From Actinomycetes bacterium (GTDB lineage: Bacteria > Actinomycetota > Acidimicrobiia > Acidimicrobiales > Bog-793): a stretch of 48,309 nt of DNA. A program made the position numbers and the translations under genes. Every line of letters starts with the position of its first letter. Positions within the stretch are counted from its first letter, which is position 1. Under the pieces are notes generated by a model, which saw only the letters and a program-made list of their open reading frames with translations, did no database searches and had not been told where the DNA came from. The stretch lies in contig JAKABX010000004.1 of assembly GCA_021796545.1 (NCBI GenBank), positions 1-48,309 of the forward strand, read 5' to 3'. Positions 24,303 through 33,574 of this stretch are shown here, piece after piece.

Positions 24303-24755
24303 TCACGCGCGCCCGAGGAGGGCTGCGACCGCGTCGAGCGCGAGCAGGTAGCCGAGGCCGCCGAAGCCCGCGACGGTCCCGTCCGCGACCGGCGCCACGA
24401 CGCTCGTCTGGCGCCAGGGCTCACGCGCGGCGGGGTTGGAGAGGTGGAGTTCGACGACCGGCCCGGCGAAGGTCGCGAGCGCGTCGTGCAGCGCCCAGCC
24501 GTAGTGGGTGAGCGCACCGGCGTTGACCACGAGGGCCGCCGCACGGCCGCGCGCGCCGTGGACGGCCGCGACGAGGGCGGCCTCAGCGTCGGCCTGGAGG
24601 TGCTCGAGCGCCAACCCGTGCGCCGCGGCCCGCTCGCTCGCCCGACGGACATGGTCCTCCAGGCGCTCGGTGCCGTACACCTTCGGGTCCCGGTCGCCGA
24701 GCAGCTGGAGGTTCGGCCCCGACAGCAGGAGGACGACGGGCGGTCGTGCGCTCAT
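24303..24755 (-). CDS. aroQ: 3-dehydroquinate dehydratase, type II
   Basis: VLLLSGPNLQLLGDRDPKVYGTERLEDH...VVNAGALTHYGWALHDALATF...VELHLSNPAAREPWRQTSVVAPVADGTVAGFGGLGYLLAL. Confidence 0.93.
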   Translation of the reverse strand: MSARPPVVLLLSGPNLQLLGDRDPKVYGTERLEDHVRRASERAAAHGLALEHLQADAEAALVAAVHGARGRAAALVVNAGALTHYGWALHDALATFAGPVVELHLSNPAAREPWRQTSVVAPVADGTVAGFGGLGYLLALDAVAALLGRA

Positions 24756-26314
24756 GGGGCCTCCTTGCGCCAGGTCGCGAGGACCTCGGAGACGACCGCG
24801 GGATCCACGCCCGCGACGGGCTCGACGCCACGGGGGCCGTCCAGCACGAAGGTCAGGCCGGCCGTCGCCTTCTTGTCCCGCGCCATCGCCGCGACGAGCG
24901 CGTCGTCCTCGGCGGCGGCCGGCAGGGTGTCGGGCAGGCCGTAGCCGCGGACGACCTCGAGGTGGCGCGCGACGCGCTCGGGCCCGATGCGCCCGAGGCG
25001 CTCGGCGAGGCGGGCCGCGAAGACGAGGCCGATCGCGACCGCCTCCCCGTGGCGCAGGTCGAGCGCGCCGGGGTCGCCCTCGTCACCGGCGAGGCCGACG
25101 GCCTCGAGCGCGTGGGCGAGGGTGTGGCCGTAGTTGAGGCGGGCACGCGCGCCAGCCTCGCGCTCGTCCGCCGCGACGACGGCGGCCTTGGCGGCGACGC
25201 AGCGCGCGACCTGCTCGACGAGCGGGAGGTCGTCGAGATCCTCCACCCCCAAGAACGCGTACTTCGCCATCTCCCCGAGGCCGGAGCGCCACTCCCGCCC
25301 GGGGAGGCTCAAGAGGACATCGGTGTCGCAGAGCACGGCGCTCGGCTGCCAGAACGCTCCGACGAGGTTCTTTCCCTCGGGCAGGTTGATCCCGGTCTTG
25401 CCGCCGATGGCCGCGTCCACCTGCGCGAGCAGCGTCGTCGCCACGTGCACGACCCGAACGCCGCGGTGGTAGGTGGCCGCGGCGAAGCCGGCGACGTCGC
25501 TGACCATTCCGCCTCCGAGCGCGACGACGACGTCCGCGCGGGTGAGCCCTGCGGCGACGAAGCGTCGCCACAGCGCCTCGAGGGTCGCGACCGACTTCGC
25601 CCGCTCGCCGCGACCGATCTCAAGGCGCGTCGTCTCGAGCCCGGTCTCGACCGCGACGGGGATCCCCTCCTGGGTCACGAGGCAGCAGCGCCGGGCGCCC
25701 CGGGGCAGGACCTCGGCAAGGAGGCGGGCCGCGCCCGGACCGACGACCACGTCGTAGCCGCGCCCGGCGAGCCCGACGCGCACCCGGCGCTGGAGCGCCC
25801 CCACCGCGCGGAGCGCCGCCTGGTCGGCGCTCAGGCCGTCGACGTCGACGACGACGGTCGCCACCGCCGCATAGAGGGGGGCCCGCTCGGCGTCGAGGCG
25901 GGCGAGCGCCCCGGCGGGGTCGCCGGCGAGAAGCGGGCGGTCGCCCGCCGCCCCGAGGCGCGCGGCGAGGGTGTCGGTGTCGGCCCGGAGCCAGACGACG
26001 TCGCTCCCCTCGAAAAGTGCCCGGTTCGCCGGCGCGAGGACGGCACCGCCACCGGCCGCGACGACGCGGGGCGGCGAGGCCCCGAGCGCGTCGGCGAGGG
26101 CGTCGTGCTCCGCGGCGCGAAAGGCCTCCTCGCCGTGCCGGCGGAACAGCTCGGCGACGCTCATCCCCGACGTGCGCTCGACGGTCTCGTCGGTATCGAC
26201 GAAGCCCCGGCCGATCAGGGCCGCGAGCGCGCGCCCGGTGGAGGTCTTGCCGGCACCGGGCATGCCGACGAGCACGACGTGGCGCGGCGCGGGCCGTCCC
26301 GCCGGGCCGCTCAC
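24752..26314 (-). CDS. aroKB: Fused shikimate kinase / 3-dehydroquinate synthase
   Basis: N-term [35 protein letters not shown] (AroK P-loop); C-term [72 protein letters not shown] (AroB); one uninterrupted 520-aa ORF. Confidence 0.95.
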   Translation of the reverse strand: MSGPAGRPAPRHVVLVGMPGAGKTSTGRALAALIGRGFVDTDETVERTSGMSVAELFRRHGEEAFRAAEHDALADALGASPPRVVAAGGGAVLAPANRALFEGSDVVWLRADTDTLAARLGAAGDRPLLAGDPAGALARLDAERAPLYAAVATVVVDVDGLSADQAALRAVGALQRRVRVGLAGRGYDVVVGPGAARLLAEVLPRGARRCCLVTQEGIPVAVETGLETTRLEIGRGERAKSVATLEALWRRFVAAGLTRADVVVALGGGMVSDVAGFAAATYHRGVRVVHVATTLLAQVDAAIGGKTGINLPEGKNLVGAFWQPSAVLCDTDVLLSLPGREWRSGLGEMAKYAFLGVEDLDDLPLVEQVARCVAAKAAVVAADEREAGARARLNYGHTLAHALEAVGLAGDEGDPGALDLRHGEAVAIGLVFAARLAERLGRIGPERVARHLEVVRGYGLPDTLPAAAEDDALVAAMARDKKATAGLTFVLDGPRGVEPVAGVDPAVVSEVLATWRKEAP

Positions 26315-27507
26315 GCGGGCGTCGTCGACGCGCCGGGCGCCCGCGAAGGGGTCTCGTCGAGTGCGGCGAGGTACCCGGCGCGGTTGCGCTGCACCTCGGC
26401 GAGAGAGTCGCCACCGAACTTGCGCAGGGCCTCGCCGGCGAGGACGAGGGCCACCATCGTCTCGGCGACCACGCCCATCGCCGGCACCGCAGTGACGTCG
26501 GTGCGCTCCTTGAACGAGACCGTCTCTTGCTTGGTGACGACGTCGACGGTCTTCAGCACGGGGCGGTTCAACGTGGCGAGCGGCTTCATCGCGGCTCGGG
26601 CGACGACCAGCGCTCCGGTCGAGATGCCCCCTTCGACACCACCGGCGCGCGTCGTCTCCCGCACGTAGGTCCCGGCTGCGGCATCCCAGCCGACGGCGTC
26701 ATGGGCCTCCGAGCCGCGCAGGCCCGCGACGGCGAACGCGTCACCGATCTCGACCCCCTTGACGGCCTGGATGCTCATCAGCGCGCCGGCCAGCTGCGCA
26801 TCGAGCTTGCGGTCCCAGTGGACGTGGCTGCCGAGACCGACCGGGACGCCGTAGGCGAGGACCTCGGCGACGCCGCCGAGCGAGTCGCCAACCTTGGCCG
26901 CGGCCTTGATCTCGGCGACCATCTCCTCGGCTGCGACCGGGTCGAAGCAGCGCACCGGCGACTCGTCGACCGCCGGGAGGTCCCCGGGCTCCGGCCGGCG
27001 CCCGAGGGGGGCGCGCGCCGCGCCGAGCTGGATGACGTGACTCACGACCGCGACGCCAAGACGCGCGAGGAGCGCCTTGGCGAGCGCGCCGGCCGCGACG
27101 CGCGCCGCCGTCTCGCGTGCGGACGCGCGCTCGAGCACGTCGCGGGCGTCCGCGAAGCCGTACTTCTGCATCCCGGCGAGGTCGGCGTGTCCCGGCCGCG
27201 GCGTCGTGAGCTCCCTTTGCGGCAGCCCGGGTGCAGCGGACATCTCCTGCTCCCACTTCGGCCACTCGCTGTTCGCGATCTCGATCGCGACCGGCGAGCC
27301 GAGGGTGCGGCCGTGGCGCACGCCGCCGAGGAGGGTGACCTTGTCCTGTTCGAAGCGCATCCGCGGGCCGCGCCCGTAGCCGAGGCGGCGGCGCGCGAGC
27401 TCGAGGGCTACCTCCTCGACCGTGATCGGCAACCCGGCCGGAAGGCCCTCGACGACGACGACGAGGGCGGGACCGTGCGACTCGCCAGCGGTGAGGAAGC
27501 GGAGCAC
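26311..27507 (-). CDS. aroC: Chorismate synthase
   Basis: [28 protein letters not shown]...[43 protein letters not shown]...[16 protein letters not shown]. Confidence 0.96.
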   Translation of the reverse strand: MLRFLTAGESHGPALVVVVEGLPAGLPITVEEVALELARRRLGYGRGPRMRFEQDKVTLLGGVRHGRTLGSPVAIEIANSEWPKWEQEMSAAPGLPQRELTTPRPGHADLAGMQKYGFADARDVLERASARETAARVAAGALAKALLARLGVAVVSHVIQLGAARAPLGRRPEPGDLPAVDESPVRCFDPVAAEEMVAEIKAAAKVGDSLGGVAEVLAYGVPVGLGSHVHWDRKLDAQLAGALMSIQAVKGVEIGDAFAVAGLRGSEAHDAVGWDAAAGTYVRETTRAGGVEGGISTGALVVARAAMKPLATLNRPVLKTVDVVTKQETVSFKERTDVTAVPAMGVVAETMVALVLAGEALRKFGGDSLAEVQRNRAGYLAALDETPSRAPGASTTPA

Positions 27508-27514
27508 GGGGCCG

Positions 27515-27520
27515 AATCTA
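27515..27520 (-). promoter_or_regulatory. Putative -10 box (TAGATT) 7 nt upstream of aroC GTG
   Basis: TANNNT placed for a leaderless transcript. Confidence 0.45.
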
Positions 27521-27548
27521 CCTGCCCGTCCGCGGGGCTCCCGCCCTC

Positions 27549-28196
27549 CTACTTCTTCGAGGCCTGGTAGTAGGGGTTGGAGCCCTGGGCGTGCGCGGTG
27601 ACGTCCACGATGCGGGAGATCTCGGGCACGGCCTCCTGGATCGCGACGGCGATGCCCTGGCTGAGGGTGACCTGCGCGAGTCCGCAGCCCTGGCACCCGC
27701 CCGACAGCATGACGTAGGCGACGGCCTCCTCGTCGATCCCGACCAGGTCTGCCCGCCCACCGTGGCGGGCGATCTGCGGGTTGACCTCGCTCTCGAGGAT
27801 CTCGAGCACGCGCGCCGCGAGCGGCCCCTCCAGCGAGCCGAAGCTGCCGGGCTCGGGCGCGCCCGGTGCGGTCGGCGGCGTGTTCGGGTTGAGGATGAGG
27901 AGGCCGTCGTCGCCCACGTCCAGCGTCGCCCCACCCATCTTCTCCGCCGTCCCCGCCGGGAAGACGACGGGGAGGCCACCGTGACGTTCCACGTGGTCAC
28001 GGGGCCCCGCGTCGGCCGCGGCCTCGAACCAGATGTCGTAGGTGTAGGCCCCGTTCTCGGCGCCGGAGACCTCGACGAAGAGCCCGAGGCCGTCGGGCGC
28101 CTGCTCGCCGGCGCGGGCCTCGAGGACGAGCTCGAGGGCTTCCTCGGTGATGTTGAGCAGCGCGGACCCAGGGGTGGGTGGTTCGGGGAGGTTCAC
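27549..28196 (-). CDS. Nfu/NifU-like Fe-S cluster biogenesis protein (A-type-like N-terminus plus NifU domain)
   Basis: [32 protein letters not shown]... then [64 protein letters not shown] (CxxC motif). Confidence 0.9.
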   Translation of the reverse strand: MNLPEPPTPGSALLNITEEALELVLEARAGEQAPDGLGLFVEVSGAENGAYTYDIWFEAAADAGPRDHVERHGGLPVVFPAGTAEKMGGATLDVGDDGLLILNPNTPPTAPGAPEPGSFGSLEGPLAARVLEILESEVNPQIARHGGRADLVGIDEEAVAYVMLSGGCQGCGLAQVTLSQGIAVAIQEAVPEISRIVDVTAHAQGSNPYYQASKK

Positions 28197-28202
28197 ACCG
28201 TC

Positions 28203-28208
28203 ATCGTA
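28203..28208 (-). promoter_or_regulatory. Putative -10 box (TACGAT) 6 nt upstream of the nfu-like GTG
   Basis: TANNNT placed for a leaderless transcript. Confidence 0.45.
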
Positions 28209-28262
28209 GGGCCGCGACGAGGCGCTCGGTCGGGGCGCGCCCGGGTTGTGCGACGGGCCGGC

Positions 28263-29537
28263 ATGATGGACGAGATGCCCCGGGTGCTGCTCGTCCTGCC
28301 GACCGCCACCTACCGCGCCGACGCCTTCCTTGCCGCCGCGCGCCGTCTCGGCGTCGAGGTGACGACCGCGTCGGACCAGGCGCAGGTGCTCGCGGACGTG
28401 ATGGGCGACCGCTTCGTGCGCGTGCCCCTCGAGGATCCCGACGCCGGTGCCGCGGCGATCGCGGCCCTGGACGGGCGCCGCGCCCTCGACGCCGTGGTCG
28501 CCGTCGACGACCAGGGCCTCCTCACCGCCGCGGCGGCCGCCGCGCGTCTCGGCCTCGCACACAACCCGCCCGACGCGCTCCGCGCCACGCGGGACAAGGC
28601 CGAGATGCGCACCCGTCTCGCCGCCGCCGAAGTCCCCCAGCCGGAGTTCACGGTCTGCACGGCCGACGACGGCGACGCGCTCGTTGCGGCGGTCGAGCGG
28701 GCCGCCCGGCGCCGGGGTGGCCCGGTCGTCGTCAAGCCCACGGGGCTGTCGGCAAGCCGGGGTGTGATCCGCGCCGACGCCCCCGACGGCGCGGGGCGGG
28801 CGGCACGGCGCATCGCAGCCCTGCTCGCCGGGATCGGCGAGCCGCTGCGCGTCGTCGTCGAGCGCTACGTCCCCGGCGACGAGGTCGCGCTCGAGGGCCT
28901 GCTCAGTGACGGGGTGCTCTCGACCCTCGCGGTCTTCGACAAGCCCGACCCCCTGGTCGGCCCCTTCTTCGAGGAGACGATCTACACGACGCCCTCGCTC
29001 CAGGCGCGCCCGGTGCTCGACGCCCTCGAGATCGCGGTCGCCCAGGCCGTTGCGGCGCTCGGGCTGCGCCACGGGCCCCTGCACGCCGAAGCGCGTCTCG
29101 AGAGGACGCCCGCCGGGGTCGTCCCGAGGATCCTCGAGGTCGCCGCGCGCACGATCGGCGGGCGGTGCGCCGCCGCGCTCAGCTTCGCCACGGGGACGAC
29201 CCTCGAGGAGGTCGTGCTCGCCCACGCGCTCGGGCGCGGCACGGACCTCCGGCCGTCGCCGGGGGCGAGCGGGGTGATGATGATCCCGATCCCGGCGACC
29301 GGTCGCCTCGTCGGCGTGGAGGGGCGCGAGCGCGCCGGAAAGGTCCCCCTCATCACGGGCCTCGAGATCACGGTCCCGCCGGGCGGCCGGGTCGTCGCGC
29401 TCCCCGAGGGGGACCGTTACCTCGGCTTCCTCTTCGCCCGTGGGCAGAGCCCCGGCGCCGTCGCCGACGCGCTGCGCGCGGCCCACGGGGAGCTCGAGAT
29501 CCACATCGACCCCGACCCTGGGCAGGGTGCACCGTGA
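28263..29537 (+). CDS. ATP-grasp domain protein (carboxylate-amine ligase type)
   Basis: MPRVLLVLPTATYRADAFLAAARRLGVEV...RATRDKAEMRTRLAAAEVPQPEF...GGPVVVKPTGLSASRGVIRAD...VVVERYVPGDEVALEGLLSDG...LHAEARLERTPAGVVPRILEVAARTIGG. Confidence 0.9.
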   Translation: MMDEMPRVLLVLPTATYRADAFLAAARRLGVEVTTASDQAQVLADVMGDRFVRVPLEDPDAGAAAIAALDGRRALDAVVAVDDQGLLTAAAAAARLGLAHNPPDALRATRDKAEMRTRLAAAEVPQPEFTVCTADDGDALVAAVERAARRRGGPVVVKPTGLSASRGVIRADAPDGAGRAARRIAALLAGIGEPLRVVVERYVPGDEVALEGLLSDGVLSTLAVFDKPDPLVGPFFEETIYTTPSLQARPVLDALEIAVAQAVAALGLRHGPLHAEARLERTPAGVVPRILEVAARTIGGRCAAALSFATGTTLEEVVLAHALGRGTDLRPSPGASGVMMIPIPATGRLVGVEGRERAGKVPLITGLEITVPPGGRVVALPEGDRYLGFLFARGQSPGAVADALRAAHGELEIHIDPDPGQGAP

Positions 29538-31003
29538 GCCGGATCCTCCTCTTGTCGACCTACGAGCTCGGCGCGCGCCCGCTCGGCTGCACGGTCCCCG
29601 CGGCCGCCCTCGCTGCCGACGGTCACGAGGTCCGTGCGCTCGACCTCTCCCTCGGGACTCTCGAGCCCCGCGCTCTCGAGGAGTCCGACGGCGTCGTGGT
29701 CTCGGTCCCGATGCACACCGCGTGGCGGCTCACCATGGGCGTCCTCGCGCAGATCCGCGGGTCGCGTCCCGACGTCCCGGTCTTCGTCCACGGTCTGTAC
29801 GCCGTGGCGACCGCCGACGCGGCCGGAGTGCTGCTCGGCCCCCGCGACGTCGTCGCGGCCGGCGAGGTGGGCCCGGCGCTGCGGCAGTGGGCGGCGGGGC
29901 TCGGCGAGGACCCCGGGGCCTCCCCGGCGGGTGGCCCCTCCCGCCTCGTGAGCCTCGGCCCGGCCCGGCGCGGTCCCCGGCCGCCCCAGCGGCGCGCCGG
30001 GCTCGCGGGGCTCGACGCGTACGCGCACCTGGTGCGCGGCGCAGAGGAGCGCCTCGTCGGCACGCTCGAGACCTCGACGGGCTGCAACCACACCTGCAGG
30101 CACTGCCCGGTTCCCGTCGTCTACGCGGGGCGCTCGCGCGCCGTCGCGCTCGAGACGACCCTCGCCGAGGCGGACGCGCTGATCGCCGAGGGTGCGCGTC
30201 ATCTCCACCTCGCCGACCCCGACTTCCTCAACCGCCCGACCCACGCGCGCGCGTTCGCCCGCGCGCTGCACGGCGCCCATCCCGAGGTGAGCTTCGACGC
30301 GACCGTGAAGGTGAGCCATTTGCTCCGCCACGCCGATCTTCTCGGGGAGCTCGCGCGCTGTGGACTCGTGCTCGTCACGACCGCCCTCGAGTCGACGAGC
30401 GGCACCGTCCTCGCACGCCTGCACAAGGGGCACACCGCCGCCGAGATGCGCGTCGCCCTCGAGCTGCTGCGTGCCCGGCGGATCGAGCCCCGCCCGTCGT
30501 TCCTCCCCTTCACCCCCTGGACAACGCGCAGGGACGTCACCGACCTGTTCGACTTCGTCGCCGAGGAGGACCTCGTCCACAACCTCGACGCGGTGCAGTA
30601 CGCGATCCGCCTGCTGCTGCCCCCGGGGTCGCTGCTGCTGGCCGACCCCGACCCGGTCCTCGCCGCCAGCCTCGCCGGCGAGGACCGCGCCAACGGCGGC
30701 ACCGCGTGGCGGGCGGCCGACCCGGCGCTCGACGCCTGCCAGGAGGCGCTCGCCGCCTGCGCCGAGCAGCTCGCGGACGCTGACGCCCGGGTCGCCTACG
30801 ACGCGCTCCGGGCCGTCGCGCACGAGCGCCTCGGTCTTGCCGACCAGGGGGCACCCCGGCCCCGTGCGAGCGGAGCGCCGCCGGGTCCCGAGCGCCCCCG
30901 GCTCAGCGAAGCCTGGTTCTGCTGTGCCGAGCCGACACGCGCCCAGCTCGCGGGCGTCGGGCGGGGACGCGGGTGCGAGGCCGGCGGGGCGGGCGTTGGC
31001 TAG
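29534..31003 (+). CDS. Radical SAM protein with C-terminal CCAEP motif (CUAEP/CCAEP-tail type)
   Basis: B12-binding-like N-terminus; TSTGCNHTCRHCPVPVVYAG (CxxxCxxC); LVTTALESTSGTVLARLHKGHTAAEM; tail SEAWFCCAEPTRAQLAG. Confidence 0.9.
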   Translation: MSRILLLSTYELGARPLGCTVPAAALAADGHEVRALDLSLGTLEPRALEESDGVVVSVPMHTAWRLTMGVLAQIRGSRPDVPVFVHGLYAVATADAAGVLLGPRDVVAAGEVGPALRQWAAGLGEDPGASPAGGPSRLVSLGPARRGPRPPQRRAGLAGLDAYAHLVRGAEERLVGTLETSTGCNHTCRHCPVPVVYAGRSRAVALETTLAEADALIAEGARHLHLADPDFLNRPTHARAFARALHGAHPEVSFDATVKVSHLLRHADLLGELARCGLVLVTTALESTSGTVLARLHKGHTAAEMRVALELLRARRIEPRPSFLPFTPWTTRRDVTDLFDFVAEEDLVHNLDAVQYAIRLLLPPGSLLLADPDPVLAASLAGEDRANGGTAWRAADPALDACQEALAACAEQLADADARVAYDALRAVAHERLGLADQGAPRPRASGAPPGPERPRLSEAWFCCAEPTRAQLAGVGRGRGCEAGGAGVG

Positions 31004-31781
31004 GACCCCCGAGGCCGGGGAGTGGGCGAGCTTCACCGACCCCGACGAGGACCGCACCTGGCTCGTCGACGTCGGCTTCCTGGCGAGCCCCTGGCACTGC
31101 ATCTACGGTGCGGGCTGCCAGGGCGTGCTGACCGCGCCCGCGCCCGAGCAGGCCGAGGGCTGCTGCAGCTACGGCGCCCACTTCACCGGCGCGCAGGACG
31201 AGGAGCGCGTGCGCCGCGCCGCCGCGACGCTGAGCGACGCCCAGTGGCAATTCCGCGGCCGCGCGGCCGCGCGCGGAGCGTTCGCGGGACGCGGCGGCGC
31301 CCGGACGACGCGCCTCGTCGAGAGCGCCTGCATCTTCCTCAACCGTCCGGGCTTTCCCGGCGGGCCAGGGTGCGCGCTGCACCGTGGCGCGCTCGAGGGC
31401 GGCGTCGCGCCGATGGCGTACAAGCCGGACGTCTGCTGGCAGCTGCCGCTGCGGCGTGAGGACTTCACCGATGCCCGGGGGCACGTCACCTCCGTGCTCG
31501 GCTCCTGGGAGCGCCGGCACTGGGGCCCCGGCGGCGAGGAGTTCGCCTGGTGGTGCACCGAGGACCCCGCCGCGTTCAGCGGCGCCGCACCGGTGTGGCG
31601 CGCGCTCGCGCCGGAACTGCGCGCGATGACGAGCCCCGCCCTCTACGACGCCATCGCCGCCTACTTAGACGAGCGCGCCGCCGTCCTGCTCCCCCACCCG
31701 ACGCTGCGCCGGCACGCGGCTCAGAGCGGGGAGGAGTCCTCGCGCTCCTGCTCGTCTTCCTCGAGCTCGTCCGCCTCGTAG
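30996..31781 (+). CDS. Cys-rich conserved hypothetical protein, possible metal binding
   Basis: WHCIYGAGCQGVLTAPAPEQAEGCCSYGAHF...ESACIFLNRPGFPGGPGCALHRGALEGG...YKPDVCWQLPLRREDF; TTG start overlapping the radical SAM stop (start uncertain). Confidence 0.75.
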   Translation: MARTPEAGEWASFTDPDEDRTWLVDVGFLASPWHCIYGAGCQGVLTAPAPEQAEGCCSYGAHFTGAQDEERVRRAAATLSDAQWQFRGRAAARGAFAGRGGARTTRLVESACIFLNRPGFPGGPGCALHRGALEGGVAPMAYKPDVCWQLPLRREDFTDARGHVTSVLGSWERRHWGPGGEEFAWWCTEDPAAFSGAAPVWRALAPELRAMTSPALYDAIAAYLDERAAVLLPHPTLRRHAAQSGEESSRSCSSSSSSSAS

Positions 31782-31942
31782 AGGCACCAGCTCGCGTGCT
31801 CGTCCTCGGGGTCGGCGCCGCACTCGGGACACGGCTCGGCCACGACCTCGACGGCGCGCTTCAGGCTCCGGGCCTCTTCGAAGCGCCGATGACGTCCCTT
31901 CTTCACGAGCCGCTCCCCACATGAGACAGGCGCGTCCACCAA
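31721..31942 (-). CDS. Small Cys-containing acidic hypothetical protein
   Basis: VDAPVSCGERLVKKGRHRRFEEARSLKRAVEVVAEPCPECGADPEDEHASWCLYEADELEEDEQEREDSSPL; CPEC...WC resembles a zinc ribbon; start TTG/GTG uncertain. Confidence 0.55.
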   Translation of the reverse strand: MVDAPVSCGERLVKKGRHRRFEEARSLKRAVEVVAEPCPECGADPEDEHASWCLYEADELEEDEQEREDSSPL

Positions 31943-32076
31943 ACGGGGCCCCGAAGGGGAGCCCGGGGCGCTGGTCGCAGAGATCGACCCGCGCGCGTCA
32001 CGGCGCCCTACTACCCGATCAGCATACCGCTCCCACCAGGTCCGGACCCCGCCGGCGCCCCGCCGGCGCGCGTGGC

Positions 32077-32082
32077 TAACCT
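32077..32082 (+). promoter_or_regulatory. Putative -10 box (TAACCT) 8 nt upstream of the small ORF at 32091
   Basis: TANNNT placed for a leaderless transcript. Confidence 0.4.
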
Positions 32083-32090
32083 GCTCGGCG

Positions 32091-32330
32091 ATGGCCGAGG
32101 TGACCTTCGACGTCGAGGCGATGGTCCGGCGCTTTCGCGACCGGGCCGCGGCCGTGCGCCGGCGCGGGCTCCCGCCGGTCGAAGGGCCCGAGCGGGCGAT
32201 GATCCGTGAGCAGATGGAGCTCGACTACATGGACTTCGCGATCCTCGGGGATGCGCAGGGTCACCTCGAGGACGGGGTGCTGACCCTGCAGGTCGACCTC
32301 CGCCCGCGCCCGGCGGACGACGCCGGCTAG
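32091..32330 (+). CDS. Small hypothetical protein (79 aa)
   Basis: MAEVTFDVEAMVRRFRDRAAAVRRRGLPPVEGPERAMIREQMELDYMDFAILGDAQGHLEDGVLTLQVDLRPRPADDAG; protein-like composition, leaderless promoter candidate. Confidence 0.65.
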   Translation: MAEVTFDVEAMVRRFRDRAAAVRRRGLPPVEGPERAMIREQMELDYMDFAILGDAQGHLEDGVLTLQVDLRPRPADDAG

Positions 32331-33571
32331 GTAGGCGGCCCGGCGCCCGGCGCGTTCGGGCCGGCAGGGCGGTACGAGCGCTCCTCAAGGACGAGGTTCC
32401 CGCTCTCGCCGACCGCGAGGGCGAGCTTGCCCTCCGCAAGCAGACGAAGCGGCTCGCCCACGAGCTCGTCGCGCCACGAGGTGGTGAGGCGGCCCTCGGG
32501 GCGCTCCTTGAAGAAGGCCGCGAGGTCCGCCCGGGTCGCGAGCAGCGAGGTGTCGATCCCGAGCTGGCGGGACCGCGACGCGACCCAGGCCGCCCCGAGC
32601 GAGGCGGCCGGGCGGGCAACGCTCTCGGCGGGCGGCCCGGGCGGGGGCCGCACGGCCTCGGGCGGGAGCGCGAGCCCCTCCGCGATGGCGTCGAGAAGCT
32701 CGCCCGCCGCGGGTCCGAGCCCCCGCACGTCGAGACCGCGGACCGCCTCGAGCTCGAGGCGGCTGCGCGGTGGACGGTGCGCGATCGAGACGAGCGCGAG
32801 GTCCGAGAGCACGTAGCGGGTCGGCACGTCGAGGCGCTGGGCGCGCCGCTCGCGCCAGGCGGCGACGGCCTGGGCGACCTGACGGTCCCGGCCCCGCAGC
32901 TGGCGCGCGTGCTTGAGTCGCCACCACGCCTCGTCCGGGGGGACCGGCCCACGAGGACGCGCGAGCACGGCGGCGCACTCCTCCTCCGCCCAGGCGAGGC
33001 GCCCGAGCGCGCCGAGCCGCTCGGCGAGGCGGTCACGCAGGGTGAGCAGGTAGGCGACGTCGCTCGCGGCGTAGGAGAGCTGGCGGTCGTCGAGAGGACG
33101 GCGCGTCCAGTCGGTCAGCTGATCGCCTTTCTCGAGGCGCCAGCCGAGCACGCGCTCGACGAGGGTGCCGAGCGACGGCGTCGACATACCGTCGAAGCCC
33201 GCGGCGAGCTGGGTGTCGAAAAGGCGCGCGGGCACCGCCCCGCAGGCGCGCTCCAGCACCTCGAGGTCCTGGTCGGCGGCGTGCAGCACCGCCAGTGCCG
33301 GGCCGGCCACCACCGCGACGAACCCGGCGACGTCGACGGCGAGCGGGTCGATGAGCGCGACCTGGTCGCCGTAGGCGACCTGGAGCAACGCGAGTCGCGG
33401 GTAGTAGGTGCGCTCGCGGTGGAACTCGGTGTCGAGCCCGTACTCCTCGACGCTCGCGAGCTCACCGACGACCTCGGCGAGGCCGGCTTCGTCGGTGACG
33501 AGGCGGTGGGCGACCGGCGGCGCCGGCGCGAGCGACGCCGCGCGCCGCGGCCCGGAGCGGGAGGCACGCAC
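32327..33571 (-). CDS. rnd: Ribonuclease D (DEDD exonuclease plus HRDC-like region)
   Basis: EYGLDTEFHRERTYYPRLALLQVAYGDQVALIDPLAVD...LHAADQDLEVLERACGAVPARLFDTQLAAGF...DRQLSYAASDVAYLLTL...WWRLKHARQLRGRDRQVAQAVAAWRE. Confidence 0.93.
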   Translation of the reverse strand: MRASRSGPRRAASLAPAPPVAHRLVTDEAGLAEVVGELASVEEYGLDTEFHRERTYYPRLALLQVAYGDQVALIDPLAVDVAGFVAVVAGPALAVLHAADQDLEVLERACGAVPARLFDTQLAAGFDGMSTPSLGTLVERVLGWRLEKGDQLTDWTRRPLDDRQLSYAASDVAYLLTLRDRLAERLGALGRLAWAEEECAAVLARPRGPVPPDEAWWRLKHARQLRGRDRQVAQAVAAWRERRAQRLDVPTRYVLSDLALVSIAHRPPRSRLELEAVRGLDVRGLGPAAGELLDAIAEGLALPPEAVRPPPGPPAESVARPAASLGAAWVASRSRQLGIDTSLLATRADLAAFFKERPEGRLTTSWRDELVGEPLRLLAEGKLALAVGESGNLVLEERSYRPAGPNAPGAGPPT

Positions 33572-33574
33572 TTT

